Shown here one piece after another: positions 1 through 8,191 of a stretch of DNA of 64,000 bases. The notes below the pieces were generated by a model. That model was given only the letters and a program-made list of their open reading frames with translations, was not told where the DNA came from and did not search any database. The position numbers were made by a program, and so were the translations under genes. Position 1 is the first letter of the stretch. Each line of letters begins with the position of its first letter. The DNA is from a virus. The DNA lies in IMG/VR virus record IMGVR_UViG_3300037427_000542, positions 19,601 to 83,600 of that record; one strand, written 5' to 3'.

Positions 1-2
1 TA

Positions 3-236
3 CACTTAACACAAGAAAAATTAGAACACTTACTTAGGTATGCACCTAAGAATATTCCACATGCTGATACAGCAGATGTAAAAGGCTTGCCACTAGCAAT
101 GCCTGATGATGTAAAAGGTGAGAGTGTAGTCAACTCTTATCGTAGGTATTACAACAAATATAAAATTGACTTTGCTAAATATACAAACAGAGAGGAACCA
201 ACATGGCTAACAAGGCATACCGTAAACGCTATATAA
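3..236 (+). CDS. Pyrimidine-dimer DNA glycosylase-like protein, C-terminal part
   Basis: An open frame enters from the left edge and stops at 234-236, so only about 77 C-terminal residues are visible. They contain LPLAMPDD, then SYRRYYNKYK, FAKYTNR and EEPTWL. This resembles the end of the Pyr_excise/endonuclease V-like family found in marine T4-like phages (pattern AMPDxYK, then YRxYY, then a Lys/Trp-rich end closing on PxW). That family is linked to repair of UV-damaged DNA; the match is from recall of the pattern. The frame overlaps the next gene by 34 nt. The catalytic N-terminus lies outside the window, so the function is tentative. Confidence 0.45.
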   Translation, partial: HLTQEKLEHLLRYAPKNIPHADTADVKGLPLAMPDDVKGESVVNSYRRYYNKYKIDFAKYTNREEPTWLTRHTVNAI

Positions 237-598
237 AAGTAAGCTTTCAGAAAGAAGGAGTACACTTCTTCCCTGGAGCAGATACAAATCCTAAATATGC
301 TACAGGCGATTGGGATGATGTTAGCTTCTTAGGATATCCTCATAGGCACATGTTCCATTTCTATATTACATTAGGAGTTACACATAACGATCGTGATGTA
401 GAGTTCATACAATTTAAGCGTGAACTAGAAAGAACTTTTGATCAAGGTGTAATTAAACTAGACCACCAATCATGTGAAATGATTGGCGAATCACTTATAA
501 ATTATATAGAAGAGAAGTATCCTAACAGAGCTGTTAGAGTTGAAGTATTTGAGGATAATGAAAACGGAGGCATCATAGAAAATGATTTATTTAGTTGA
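203..598 (+). CDS. T-fold (6-pyruvoyl-tetrahydropterin synthase-like) conserved phage protein
   Basis: 131 aa. The order of motifs resembles a small tetrahydropterin-synthase (T-fold) protein: an HRHMFHF segment around residues 48-54, then NDRDVEF followed by a Lys-containing helix, then LDHQSCEMIGE in the position where QueD/PTPS has its DH and ptaEn motifs, then VRVEVFED where the family has its C-terminal Glu. The true zinc-site HxH of QueD is not clear, so this may be a non-catalytic or divergent paralogue. It starts inside the end of the previous gene and overlaps the following glycosyltransferase by 17 nt. A QueD-like gene lies two genes downstream, which supports a shared deazaguanine or pterin context. 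The fold assignment is inference. Confidence 0.5.
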   Translation: MANKAYRKRYIKVSFQKEGVHFFPGADTNPKYATGDWDDVSFLGYPHRHMFHFYITLGVTHNDRDVEFIQFKRELERTFDQGVIKLDHQSCEMIGESLINYIEEKYPNRAVRVEVFEDNENGGIIENDLFS

Positions 599-1655
599 TT
601 TAGAATATGTAGAAACTAGATATACTGCCCAATGGAAAACAGAATTCCCTCAGCAAATAGCAGATGAGACTGGACAAGACATTACAGTTATTGAAGGTCC
701 AGAAGAAATAGCAGCATGCACAACACCAGGTGCTTTTTTAAACTTTGCAGGCACAAACATTTATAAAGCAGAACAAGTAAAATTGTTAGCAGAGTACTTT
801 AATAATAATCAGATTAAGAATGGAGATCACTTTGTTTTTGCAGACGCTTGGCATCCAGGTATAATTAATCTTAAATATATGTTAGATCTATTTCAGATAG
901 ATGCAACAATACATGCACTATGGCATGCAGGCAGTTATGATCCACAAGATTTTTTAGGTAGAAAGATAGGCAATAAACCTTGGGTTAGACATACAGAATT
1001 AGCTTTCTTCGATGCTATAGATAAAAATTATTTTGCTAGTAATTTTCATATAGAAATGTTTGCTAGTACATTCTTTAATCCTTCAGACGAAGAATATATT
1101 AATAGTAAAATTGTTAGAACAGGCTGGCCTATGGAGTACTTAGGTAACTACATACAAGCAGGTAGAATAGAAAAAGACAATATTATTTTATTCCCTCACA
1201 GAGATGCACCTGAGAAACAACTAAGTATATTTAAAGATTTAGAAAAAGAATTACCACAATATAAATGGATTAATTGTAACGAATATAATTTAACTAAGGT
1301 TGAATATAATCAGTTACTTGAACAATCCAAGATGGTATTCTCAGCAAACTTACAAGAAACATTAGGCATTAGCTGTTATGAAATACTAATGGCAGGAGGT
1401 ATGCCTCTTGTTCCTAATAGACTATCTTATGTAGAAATGTATGAGGATATATTTAAGTACCCTACGCAATTTACAAAAGACTGGAAAGGATATCAAGACA
1501 ATAAAAGTATTCTATTAGGCAAGATAGAAACAATGATGGAAAATTTTAATTCACCTGAAATACAAGGTGCAATTAAGAGTAATAGAGACACGCTGAAGAC
1601 ACAATACTTCTCGGCAACAAACATATATCAGGAGTTAATGAATGAGAAAATTTAA
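582..1655 (+). CDS. Glycosyltransferase, GT-B fold (GT4-like)
   Basis: 357 aa. The C-terminal half has the usual GT-B donor-binding layout: RTGWPMEY, then a strand IILFPHR, then QETLGISCYEILMAGGMPLV around residues 257-276, where the ETLGISCYE pair resembles the acidic ExxxxxxxE signature of GT4-type retaining enzymes. The N-terminal half (residues 1-180) has short alternating strands and helices consistent with an acceptor Rossmann domain. Sugar donor and acceptor cannot be read from the sequence. In T4-like phages such enzymes may modify DNA bases or cell-surface sugars. Neighbours are T-fold proteins and the gp47/gp46 pair. The start overlaps the previous gene and the end overlaps queD by 14 nt, so these genes are probably co-translated. 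Confidence 0.7.
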   Translation: MIYLVDLEYVETRYTAQWKTEFPQQIADETGQDITVIEGPEEIAACTTPGAFLNFAGTNIYKAEQVKLLAEYFNNNQIKNGDHFVFADAWHPGIINLKYMLDLFQIDATIHALWHAGSYDPQDFLGRKIGNKPWVRHTELAFFDAIDKNYFASNFHIEMFASTFFNPSDEEYINSKIVRTGWPMEYLGNYIQAGRIEKDNIILFPHRDAPEKQLSIFKDLEKELPQYKWINCNEYNLTKVEYNQLLEQSKMVFSANLQETLGISCYEILMAGGMPLVPNRLSYVEMYEDIFKYPTQFTKDWKGYQDNKSILLGKIETMMENFNSPEIQGAIKSNRDTLKTQYFSATNIYQELMNEKI

Positions 1656-2097
1656 ATATTTATCTACAAAAACATATGGACATGAGGAAGGCTTATCATG
1701 TGTATTTAGACAACCCTTGGCCTTACATAGTCATTGCAGTTTATTACATGGATATGCTTTATCTTTTAGTTTTAAGTTTGGTTGTGAGAAATTAGACGAC
1801 AAGAATTGGGTAGTAGATTTTGGCAACTTAAAGGAATTAAAAAAGTGGTTGAAAGATTCTTTTGATCACAAACATGCAGTAGCAAAAGACGATCCTGAGA
1901 TGGGAACATTTCTTAAACTAGAAGAACAAGGATTGTCAGAAGTAGTAGTAATGAATGGTGTTGGTTGTGAGAAATTTGCAGAACAAGCATTTCATTATGC
2001 AGATGAATTAGTAAGTAACTTGACAGACGGCAGATGTTATGCTGTCTCATGTGAAGTTAGGGAACACGGGGCTAACAGCGCTATATACGAGGGCTAA
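1642..2097 (+). CDS. queD: 6-carboxytetrahydropterin synthase-like protein (QueD)
   Basis: 151 aa. QueD makes 6-carboxytetrahydropterin from 7,8-dihydroneopterin triphosphate, the second step of the preQ0/queuosine pathway. Visible motifs are Cys32 followed by LLHGY (residues 34-38), VVDFGNLKEL, the FDHKHAV His, GCEKFAEQ (the family's ptaEn helix) and a final CEVREHGANSAIYE. The usual HGH zinc ligand pair reads HGY here, so one His is replaced by Tyr38. Several phage homologues I recall have the same HGY, so it is probably a phage subfamily trait and not decay. It lies directly upstream of gp47. A QueC-like gene is present at 52.1 kb, but no clear QueE, FolE or tRNA/DNA transglycosylase is visible in this window. 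Confidence 0.8.
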   Translation: MRKFKYLSTKTYGHEEGLSCVFRQPLALHSHCSLLHGYALSFSFKFGCEKLDDKNWVVDFGNLKELKKWLKDSFDHKHAVAKDDPEMGTFLKLEEQGLSEVVVMNGVGCEKFAEQAFHYADELVSNLTDGRCYAVSCEVREHGANSAIYEG

Positions 2098-2100
2098 CTT

Positions 2101-3162
2101 ATGAAAGTAGCTCTAGTTACAGACACCCATTTTGGTGCCAGAAGTGATAGTCTAGCTTTCGATGCTTACTTTGCTAAGTTTTATGACGAAACATTCTTTC
2201 CTTATTTAAAAGAACATGATATTAAAACTGTATGCCACTTGGGTGACATATTTGATAGACGAAAGTATATAAATTTTAATACATTGAAGTCCTGTAAAAG
2301 ATACTTCTTTAAACAGGCAGAGGATTTAGGTATAGACATACACATGATTCCAGGTAATCATGATACCTATTTTAAAAATACAAATGATGTAAACAGCCCT
2401 GACTTATTGTTAGGAGAATATAACAACATAACATTATATCAGGAACCAACAGAAATAATGTTAGATAGAGAGAAGGTACTTTACCTTCCATGGATATGTG
2501 GTGAGAATTATGACAGGACTATGGCCAAAATTAAAGAATCTGACGCAAAGACTTGCTTCGGACATTTCGAGTTCGCAGGTTACTTCCTTCTTCCTGGAAT
2601 GCCTAATCTCCATGGCATGGATACTGACGCTTTTGTTGACTTTGATCTTGTGGTCAGTGGCCATTTCCATCATCGCCATAGCAGAGGGAATATTACATAT
2701 ATGGGCAACCCTTATGAAATCACTTGGTCTGACTATAAAGACCCTAGAGGTTTCGCCATATATGACACGGTTAAAAGAGATTTGGAGTACATCAACAACC
2801 CGTTTAGAATCTTCCACAAGATTTATTACGACGATTCAGATTTCGAGGGGAGCAATGCCATTAGCAATTTTGATTTTACTAGTGTCGTTGGTTCTAATGT
2901 TAAACTAATTGTAAATAAAAAGACAGACTATAAAAAGTTTGATGTCTTTGTAGACAAATTATACACATGCAATCTAATTGATCTAAAAATTATTGAAGAC
3001 TTCTCAGAGTTTGAGGATGAGGCATTGGGTGAGGAAATAGATCTAGAAGATACAATGACATTGCTAAAAGAATATGTTGATGTTGTTGAAACAGATTTAG
3101 ACAAACAACGAATTAAAAATTTACTACAGAGCCTATACATCGAGGCACAAGATACAGTATGA
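2101..3162 (+). CDS. 47: Recombination endonuclease subunit gp47 (SbcD/Mre11-like)
   Basis: 353 aa. This is the nuclease subunit of the gp46/gp47 complex, which resects double-strand ends for T4-type recombination-dependent replication. Calcineurin-like phosphoesterase motifs are in order: VTDTHFG (residues 6-12), HLGDIFDRR (about 46-54), IPGNHDTY (about 83-90), FGHFEFAG (about 154-161) and VSGHFHHRHS (about 184-193). Length is close to T4 gp47 (339 aa). It begins 3 nt after queD and its stop overlaps the gp46 start by 4 nt, which implies translational coupling of the two subunits. Confidence 0.95.
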   Translation: MKVALVTDTHFGARSDSLAFDAYFAKFYDETFFPYLKEHDIKTVCHLGDIFDRRKYINFNTLKSCKRYFFKQAEDLGIDIHMIPGNHDTYFKNTNDVNSPDLLLGEYNNITLYQEPTEIMLDREKVLYLPWICGENYDRTMAKIKESDAKTCFGHFEFAGYFLLPGMPNLHGMDTDAFVDFDLVVSGHFHHRHSRGNITYMGNPYEITWSDYKDPRGFAIYDTVKRDLEYINNPFRIFHKIYYDDSDFEGSNAISNFDFTSVVGSNVKLIVNKKTDYKKFDVFVDKLYTCNLIDLKIIEDFSEFEDEALGEEIDLEDTMTLLKEYVDVVETDLDKQRIKNLLQSLYIEAQDTV

Positions 3163-4856
3163 TACAATTTAAAAATATTAAATGGAAAAATTTCCTGTCG
3201 ACTGGTAATGCTTATACAGAGATTGATTTTACAAAGTCTCCTAGTACATTAATTATAGGTGAGAACGGTTCAGGTAAATCTACATTATTAGATGCTTTGA
3301 CATTTGCATTATTTAATAAACCTTTTAGGAATGTATCTAAGCCCCAACTTATTAATACTATTAATGGCAAGAATTGTTTAGTAGAAATAGCATTTAGTAT
3401 AGGCACAAAGAACTATACTATTAAGAGAGGACTACAACCTAGAGTATTTGATATTACAATTAATGGAGACTTGTTAGATAAGAATGCTAACATAAGAGAC
3501 TTCCAAAAATATCTAGAAGAGAATATTCTAAAACTTAATTACAAGTCTTTTACACAAATTGTTATGTTAGGTAGTGCCTCATTTACACCTTTCATGCAGT
3601 TACACTTGGGTGCTAGGCGAGAGATTATTGAGGATATATTAGACATCAGTATCTTTACAAGCATGAATGCTGTACTTAAAGGCAAGCTTACACAATTAGA
3701 AAACGATAAAAGAATTATAGAAGGTGAGATAGATGTTGCAAAACAAAAGTGTAATCTTCAAGAAACATATATAAAAACATTGGAGGATGATAAATCATCT
3801 AAAGTCACACAGATCTTAAAAGACATTAAGGAGACTGATAATGCGATCGAGACGGCTACTGAAGAAGCTCAGCGATTCGGGAAGGAGAAGCAGGAGGTTG
3901 GTCCTGTTAGCGAAAAGAAAAGAAAACTTGAAGAATTTAGAAGCAAGTTCGAAAGTCAAATTGCCAACCACAGAAAAGAACTAGAGTTCTTCCACAACAA
4001 TGAAGAGTGTCCTACTTGCCAGCAAGGCATAGAACACGATCACAAAGATTTAATGACACAAAGAGATGAACAAAAAATCTCTGAACTTGAAACAGCTCTA
4101 GAAGAACTGAATACGAAGTATAGCGAGGTAGAAGTATTAGTACAAAAGGTTCAAGAGTTAGATGAAAAGATAATAGAAACAAACAATGAAGTCATTACAC
4201 AACAAAGAATACAACAGCGCCTACAGTTAGAACTTAGTGATACAGAACACAAGACAGGCAACATTAAAGATGAGAAAACAAAACTTAAAACTCTAGCAAA
4301 GAGTACACTTAAAAAGGTTGAAAGTAGAAGTGAACTAAGCAACAACGAACATTATTTTAATGTTGCTAAGTCTATGTTACAGGATACCGGAATCAAGACA
4401 AAGATTATAAAAGCATATCTACCTATAATAAATAAATTAGTTAACAAATATTTAGCAGCAATGGATTTCTTTGTTCAGTTTGATTTAGACGAAACATTTA
4501 AAGAAACTATTAAGAGTAGAGGCAGAGATAAATTTAGTTACGCATCTTTTAGTGAAGGTGAAAAACAAAGAATAGATTTAGCATTAGTTTTTACATGGAG
4601 AACTATTGCTAAGATGAAGAACAGCGCTAGTACAAATATTTTATTATTAGATGAAGTGTTTGATAGTAGTTTAGATGTTAATGGTACAGACTATGTTATG
4701 GAATTGTTGAACACAATAGGCGAAGATACAAATGTCTTTGTAATCTCGCACAAGGGTGATCAACTATTTGACAAGTTTAGATCTGTAGTTAGATTTGAAA
4801 AAAGACAAAACTATTCTGTATTAGAGAATAGGAAAAAAGAAAATGAAATACACTGA
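3159..4856 (+). CDS. 46: Recombination endonuclease subunit gp46 (SbcC/Rad50-like ATPase)
   Basis: 565 aa, close to T4 gp46 (560 aa). Walker A is GENGSGKST (residues 34-42). A long coiled coil (about 170-400) is interrupted by a zinc hook CPTC at residues 284-287. The ABC signature SEGEKQRID is near 465 and Walker B ILLLDEVFD near 494, followed by the H-loop SHKGD. This SMC-like ATPase pairs with gp47 to process DNA ends. It overlaps gp47 by 4 nt at the start and the methyltransferase by 14 nt at the end. Confidence 0.95.
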   Translation: MIQFKNIKWKNFLSTGNAYTEIDFTKSPSTLIIGENGSGKSTLLDALTFALFNKPFRNVSKPQLINTINGKNCLVEIAFSIGTKNYTIKRGLQPRVFDITINGDLLDKNANIRDFQKYLEENILKLNYKSFTQIVMLGSASFTPFMQLHLGARREIIEDILDISIFTSMNAVLKGKLTQLENDKRIIEGEIDVAKQKCNLQETYIKTLEDDKSSKVTQILKDIKETDNAIETATEEAQRFGKEKQEVGPVSEKKRKLEEFRSKFESQIANHRKELEFFHNNEECPTCQQGIEHDHKDLMTQRDEQKISELETALEELNTKYSEVEVLVQKVQELDEKIIETNNEVITQQRIQQRLQLELSDTEHKTGNIKDEKTKLKTLAKSTLKKVESRSELSNNEHYFNVAKSMLQDTGIKTKIIKAYLPIINKLVNKYLAAMDFFVQFDLDETFKETIKSRGRDKFSYASFSEGEKQRIDLALVFTWRTIAKMKNSASTNILLLDEVFDSSLDVNGTDYVMELLNTIGEDTNVFVISHKGDQLFDKFRSVVRFEKRQNYSVLENRKKENEIH

Positions 4857-5496
4857 ACAATTTGCCAAACACGAATACTTAACAGACAAATGCTGGCCAC
4901 ATACATATGGTCCTAAGATTTATGATGACTTGTTTGAACCTATACAACATACAGTTAGAAATTATTTAGAGTTAGGCTCTGCTTATGGTGGGTCTGCTTT
5001 ATTAGCTAGAGATTATTTTACTAGGGCTACAGTATGGACAGTAGATATTGTTAGTCCTAATAGAAGAATACAATCCTCAGATAGAATTATTACATTACAA
5101 GCAGACGCATATCAAAAACGAATAGCTGATATGTTTCCACCTGACATGGATATTATTATTGATGATGCCTCACATAATATAGAGCATCAACAAAAAGCAA
5201 TTGAATTATATCTTTCTAAACTAACAGTAGGTGGACATTTTATTATAGAAGATGTAGAGTCTCCAACAAACTCTTTTAAATTGTTTGATAAAAAAGTAGA
5301 CGAGGTTTATAACAAATTAAAGACTCGAGGTAATATGTATCTTGACTATGAAGTATCTACATACGAAGGCCCAGAGTACTATGCTAATGTAAAACCTGGA
5401 AGAGAAGAACAAGCAGAAGAAGAAATGAAAGAGTATGGTGAGTTAAGACTAAAAGCAAAGAATGATAACTTATACATTGTAAAGAGAAAAGTATGA
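4843..5496 (+). CDS. Class I SAM-dependent methyltransferase (CmcI/Methyltransf_24-like)
   Basis: 217 aa. The SAM-binding loop LELGSAYGGSALLA is at about residues 43-56, followed by an acidic strand end WTVDIVS, then DMDIIIDDASHNIEHQQ and GGHFIIEDV. The IDDASH-x7-to-9 followed by GGhfIIED layout is typical of cephalosporin-hydroxylase/rhamnosyl O-methyltransferase-like enzymes, which act on small molecules or sugars. The substrate is unknown. It lies between gp46 and an unknown protein with overlaps of 14 and 4 nt, and may work with the nearby glycosyltransferase, though that link is inference from location. Confidence 0.75.
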   Translation: MKYTEQFAKHEYLTDKCWPHTYGPKIYDDLFEPIQHTVRNYLELGSAYGGSALLARDYFTRATVWTVDIVSPNRRIQSSDRIITLQADAYQKRIADMFPPDMDIIIDDASHNIEHQQKAIELYLSKLTVGGHFIIEDVESPTNSFKLFDKKVDEVYNKLKTRGNMYLDYEVSTYEGPEYYANVKPGREEQAEEEMKEYGELRLKAKNDNLYIVKRKV

Positions 5497-6581
5497 ATAA
5501 TGAAAATATCAAAGTTATATTAAGAAATCCATTACAAGTAAAAGTCCAAGAAGGTTATAGTGACTTTTTAGAATACACTATTCATCCTTTAGATACACCT
5601 ATTAAAGAAGCTTGGTTAGAAAAACTTAGAGATATACTTAGACAAAATTTACCTATTGACAATGACTTTTGCCACTTAGGTTTCCCACAGACACATAGGG
5701 ACTTACCTTTTCTATGTAATAGACTCAACGATTGTAAAAGAATAATAAATGAATTTCCCTGGGAAGACTTTGTACTCAGACCAATAAAAATAACAGAAAC
5801 ATTTACACCTGAATTATGTGTAAGAGAAGAGTCGGTTCATACAGGTATCACAGGAGGCGCAGACGATTGGGTTAATCATGATGTAATGAATACTCTTCAT
5901 AACTATTTTGAGAAAATGAATGGTACAATAGAAAATCCTTCTCCCTATATAGCAGCAGCACAAAAATGGCCAGAGATAATAATTGATGATGTTATACATT
6001 ATCCTAAAAATGTAGATCAAAATACACCATGCGCACAGGCAATAAAAGATCTAAATTTAATATGTCATGAGATGGAATCATTAATTAACGCAATGAAAGC
6101 AGGGCTAGATGCTACATCAACAACTATTGTACAATGGAACAGATCAGATAGATGGCCTTTAGAAGACTATATGAGAGATGGATTCGTACAAAATAGATAC
6201 AAAAGAGTTCCTGGTGGTGTATATTTACATTGGAGTCAAGTAGGTAAAACATTATTAGAAGTATTCAATGATGAAGGTGCTCCTAAGTTAGACAAAACAA
6301 CCTGTGAGGCTATAACACATTTGGATTATTATAGTGCAATGTTTGATATACATTGGGGACCTGATCAAGACTGGGCACCGGATACTTTCTGGCCTTGGTT
6401 AGAAGAGAATGGATTAGATCCTAATGATAAATATCTTTCATTAGGATTCATGCCTATAGGTCAAGTAAACTTAGAACAATCTTTCGGAACGGAAGATCCC
6501 AAGAAAATTTTAGCTATTAAAGGCAGGTATCTACATATACATAGTATAGAGTTCGATGGTATTAAAGCTGTGTATGAGTAA
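5493..6581 (+). CDS. Conserved phage protein of unknown function
   Basis: 362 aa, not recognised. It has no signal peptide or membrane segment. It is mixed acidic with many Trp, His and Pro (HLGFPQTHRDLPF near 60; QWNRSDRWPLED near 213; HWGPDQDWAPDTFWPWLEE near 288), suggesting a compact globular enzyme-like protein. The start codon overlaps the methyltransferase stop (ATGA-type overlap) and the end overlaps the next gene by 8 nt, so it is part of the same operon. No catalytic signature can be assigned. Confidence 0.7.
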   Translation: MNNENIKVILRNPLQVKVQEGYSDFLEYTIHPLDTPIKEAWLEKLRDILRQNLPIDNDFCHLGFPQTHRDLPFLCNRLNDCKRIINEFPWEDFVLRPIKITETFTPELCVREESVHTGITGGADDWVNHDVMNTLHNYFEKMNGTIENPSPYIAAAQKWPEIIIDDVIHYPKNVDQNTPCAQAIKDLNLICHEMESLINAMKAGLDATSTTIVQWNRSDRWPLEDYMRDGFVQNRYKRVPGGVYLHWSQVGKTLLEVFNDEGAPKLDKTTCEAITHLDYYSAMFDIHWGPDQDWAPDTFWPWLEENGLDPNDKYLSLGFMPIGQVNLEQSFGTEDPKKILAIKGRYLHIHSIEFDGIKAVYE

Positions 6582-6888
6582 ATGGCACGGTGGTAAAGGT
6601 AGTAAGCGACGACAAGGTAATGAAGATGCTTATAGAGATAATTGGGATTTAATTTTTAAAAGGAAAAAAATGATAGAGATATATGGAAAACCAAGGTGTC
6701 CTTTTTGTGATAGAGCTAAAGCACTATGCGAACAGAAAGGATTAGATTATACTTATAAAATGTTGGATGCAGACTTTACTGCTGAGGAGATGTTTGAAAG
6801 AGCACCTAACGCTAAAACATTCCCACAAATTTTTATAGACGGTGAAGCTATTGGAGGCTTTACAGAACTGGAGAAACTACATGGCTGA
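6574..6888 (+). CDS. Glutaredoxin, with an in-frame N-terminal small-protein extension
   Basis: Reads 104 aa from ATG 6574. Residues 33-104 form a glutaredoxin: strand IEIYGK, CPFC active site (Cys42, Cys45), TFPQIFIDG with the cis-Pro, and GGFTELEKL. It would reduce disulfides, for instance supplying electrons to the phage NrdA. Residues 1-32 (beginning MSKWHGGKGSKRR and ending DNWDLIFKRKK) resemble a separate tiny protein known from T4-like marine phages. Here no stop divides the two. An internal ATG at 6670 has a good AGGA Shine-Dalgarno at 6661-6664, so a standalone 72-aa glutaredoxin could also be made. Overlaps the upstream gene by 8 nt. Confidence 0.8.
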   Translation: MSKWHGGKGSKRRQGNEDAYRDNWDLIFKRKKMIEIYGKPRCPFCDRAKALCEQKGLDYTYKMLDADFTAEEMFERAPNAKTFPQIFIDGEAIGGFTELEKLHG

Positions 6889-7246
6889 GTTTACTGGCAC
6901 AGGTTATATTGCTTTGCCGCTAACAGTACATATAAAGGACAGTCCTATCCATGGACAAGGTCTTTTTGCTAAGGAAGACATTCCTGTAGACACAGAGCTA
7001 GGAGAGGCACATGCTTTTCTAATGCAGGATTGGGATGGAGAAGGAGAGTGGGGTAGAAAAGAATGGATGAGAACTCCTTTAGGAGCTTTTATTAATCATA
7101 GTAATACACCTAATGCTCTTGTAGAAGTAAGAACTCCTGTAGAGTATCCTAATACCACAACACTAATTACAACCACTAATATTTTAGCTGGCGAAGAAAT
7201 AACAGTATCATATGATGAAGGTACATTTTCATTACTAGGACTATGA
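6881..7246 (+). CDS. SET-domain protein 1
   Basis: 121 aa from ATG 6881, which has GGAG at 6870-6873; an upstream in-frame ATG at 6842 lacks a site. SET-domain hallmarks are present in order: IHGQGLFAKEDI (the GxG strand), TPLGAFINHSNTPNA (the NHS/NHSxxPN SAM-binding knot) and ILAGEEITVSYDEG (the ELxxDY-like end). SET proteins usually methylate protein lysines. The protein is short, with little beyond the core. It overlaps the glutaredoxin by 8 nt and is followed directly by a second SET gene. Confidence 0.75.
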   Translation: MAEFTGTGYIALPLTVHIKDSPIHGQGLFAKEDIPVDTELGEAHAFLMQDWDGEGEWGRKEWMRTPLGAFINHSNTPNALVEVRTPVEYPNTTTLITTTNILAGEEITVSYDEGTFSLLGL

Positions 7247-7596
7247 GTTTTAGTAAAGAAACATATCGTCCGTTACCAGAAGGGTTGACAATATCTCAAT
7301 CCAAAATAGATGGACTAGGGCTACACGCCTTAAAAGATTTCGAGGCAGGAGAGAAGTTTGGTGAGACACATGTATTAGTACATAGTAGAGACAGACATGA
7401 ATGGATTAGAACACCTCTTGGTGGATTTATAAATCATAGTGATAATCCTAATTGTTTTATTACTACAGACGCAGGTGATAGAACATTATATGCAACGATG
7501 CCTATTAAAGAAGGCGATGAAATTACAGTCTATTATAGATTCAAAGGTTACGACGGCATTATACATAATGATACAGAACCAGATATAGGATGTTAA
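7243..7596 (+). CDS. SET-domain protein 2 (tandem paralogue)
   Basis: 117 aa. It shares the plan of the upstream gene: IDGLGLHALKDFEAG, then RTPLGGFINHSDNPNC and MPIKEGDEITVYYRF. The two are divergent but clearly related (RTPLGxFINHSxxPN in both), so they look like an old tandem duplication. The predicted activity is SAM-dependent lysine methylation; the target is unknown. It overlaps the first SET gene by 4 nt and the deformylase start follows after a single base. Confidence 0.75.
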   Translation: MSFSKETYRPLPEGLTISQSKIDGLGLHALKDFEAGEKFGETHVLVHSRDRHEWIRTPLGGFINHSDNPNCFITTDAGDRTLYATMPIKEGDEITVYYRFKGYDGIIHNDTEPDIGC

Positions 7597-7597
7597 A

Positions 7598-8170
7598 ATG
7601 GAAGAAGCAACGATAACAGAAAGTGAAACAACAGTATTGGATAAATTAGAGTTAATACCTTTTAACGATCCTTTATTAAAAAGAAAACCTAAACCTTTTG
7701 ACTTTGATAAAGACAATGCAAAAGAACTTAAACAAAAACTTCTCAAGGCAATGCACGAACTTGGAGGTGTAGGACTATCAGCTAACCAAGTAGGAATAGA
7801 TAAGGCAGTATTTGTTATAGGCGACGGTAAAGAAGAAGGACTACAAAAAGCATTCTTTAATCCTGAGATACTAGGTATAGGAAAAGACATGGAGTCTATG
7901 AAAGAAGGATGTTTATCCTTCCCAGGTTTGTGGCTTATGGTAAGTAGACCTAAACAGGCTATGATAAAATATTGGGACGAAGAAGGTGAAGAACATATGG
8001 AAACTTATGAAGGTGTAACGAGTCGTGTTATACAACATGAGTACGATCACATGTTAGGCCATAATTTTACATACAGAGTGTCTAAAATAAAATTAGATCG
8101 TGCTCTTAAAGCAATAGATAAAAAGATTAAGAAGTACCAAAGACGCCAGGCTCAGGCCAAACAGGCATAA
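7598..8170 (+). CDS. def: Peptide deformylase
   Basis: 190 aa. It removes the N-formyl group from nascent proteins. All three family motifs are intact: GVGLSANQVG (57-66; motif I GxGLAAxQ with Ser61), EGCLS with metal ligand Cys105, and QHEYDHMLG with His147, Glu148 and His151. The basic C-terminus (KIKKYQRRQAQAKQA) is longer than in minimal phage deformylases. Phage copies are common in marine T4-like viruses and are thought to help rapid maturation of newly made proteins. Confidence 0.95.
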   Translation: MEEATITESETTVLDKLELIPFNDPLLKRKPKPFDFDKDNAKELKQKLLKAMHELGGVGLSANQVGIDKAVFVIGDGKEEGLQKAFFNPEILGIGKDMESMKEGCLSFPGLWLMVSRPKQAMIKYWDEEGEEHMETYEGVTSRVIQHEYDHMLGHNFTYRVSKIKLDRALKAIDKKIKKYQRRQAQAKQA

Positions 8171-8173
8171 ATA
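8166..8173 (+). promoter_or_regulatory. Possible late promoter (CATAAATA)
   Basis: CATAAATA matches the T4 late element TATAAATA at 7 of 8 positions. It overlaps the deformylase stop and lies upstream of the 8192 gene, which has its own Shine-Dalgarno (AAGGAG at 8180-8185). Confidence 0.4.
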
Positions 8174-8191
8174 GTATTAAAGGAGAAACAG

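Noticed and set aside
2461-2908. Frames opposite and beside gp47
   Set aside because: Shadows of a strongly conserved gene; no start signals or recognisable motifs.
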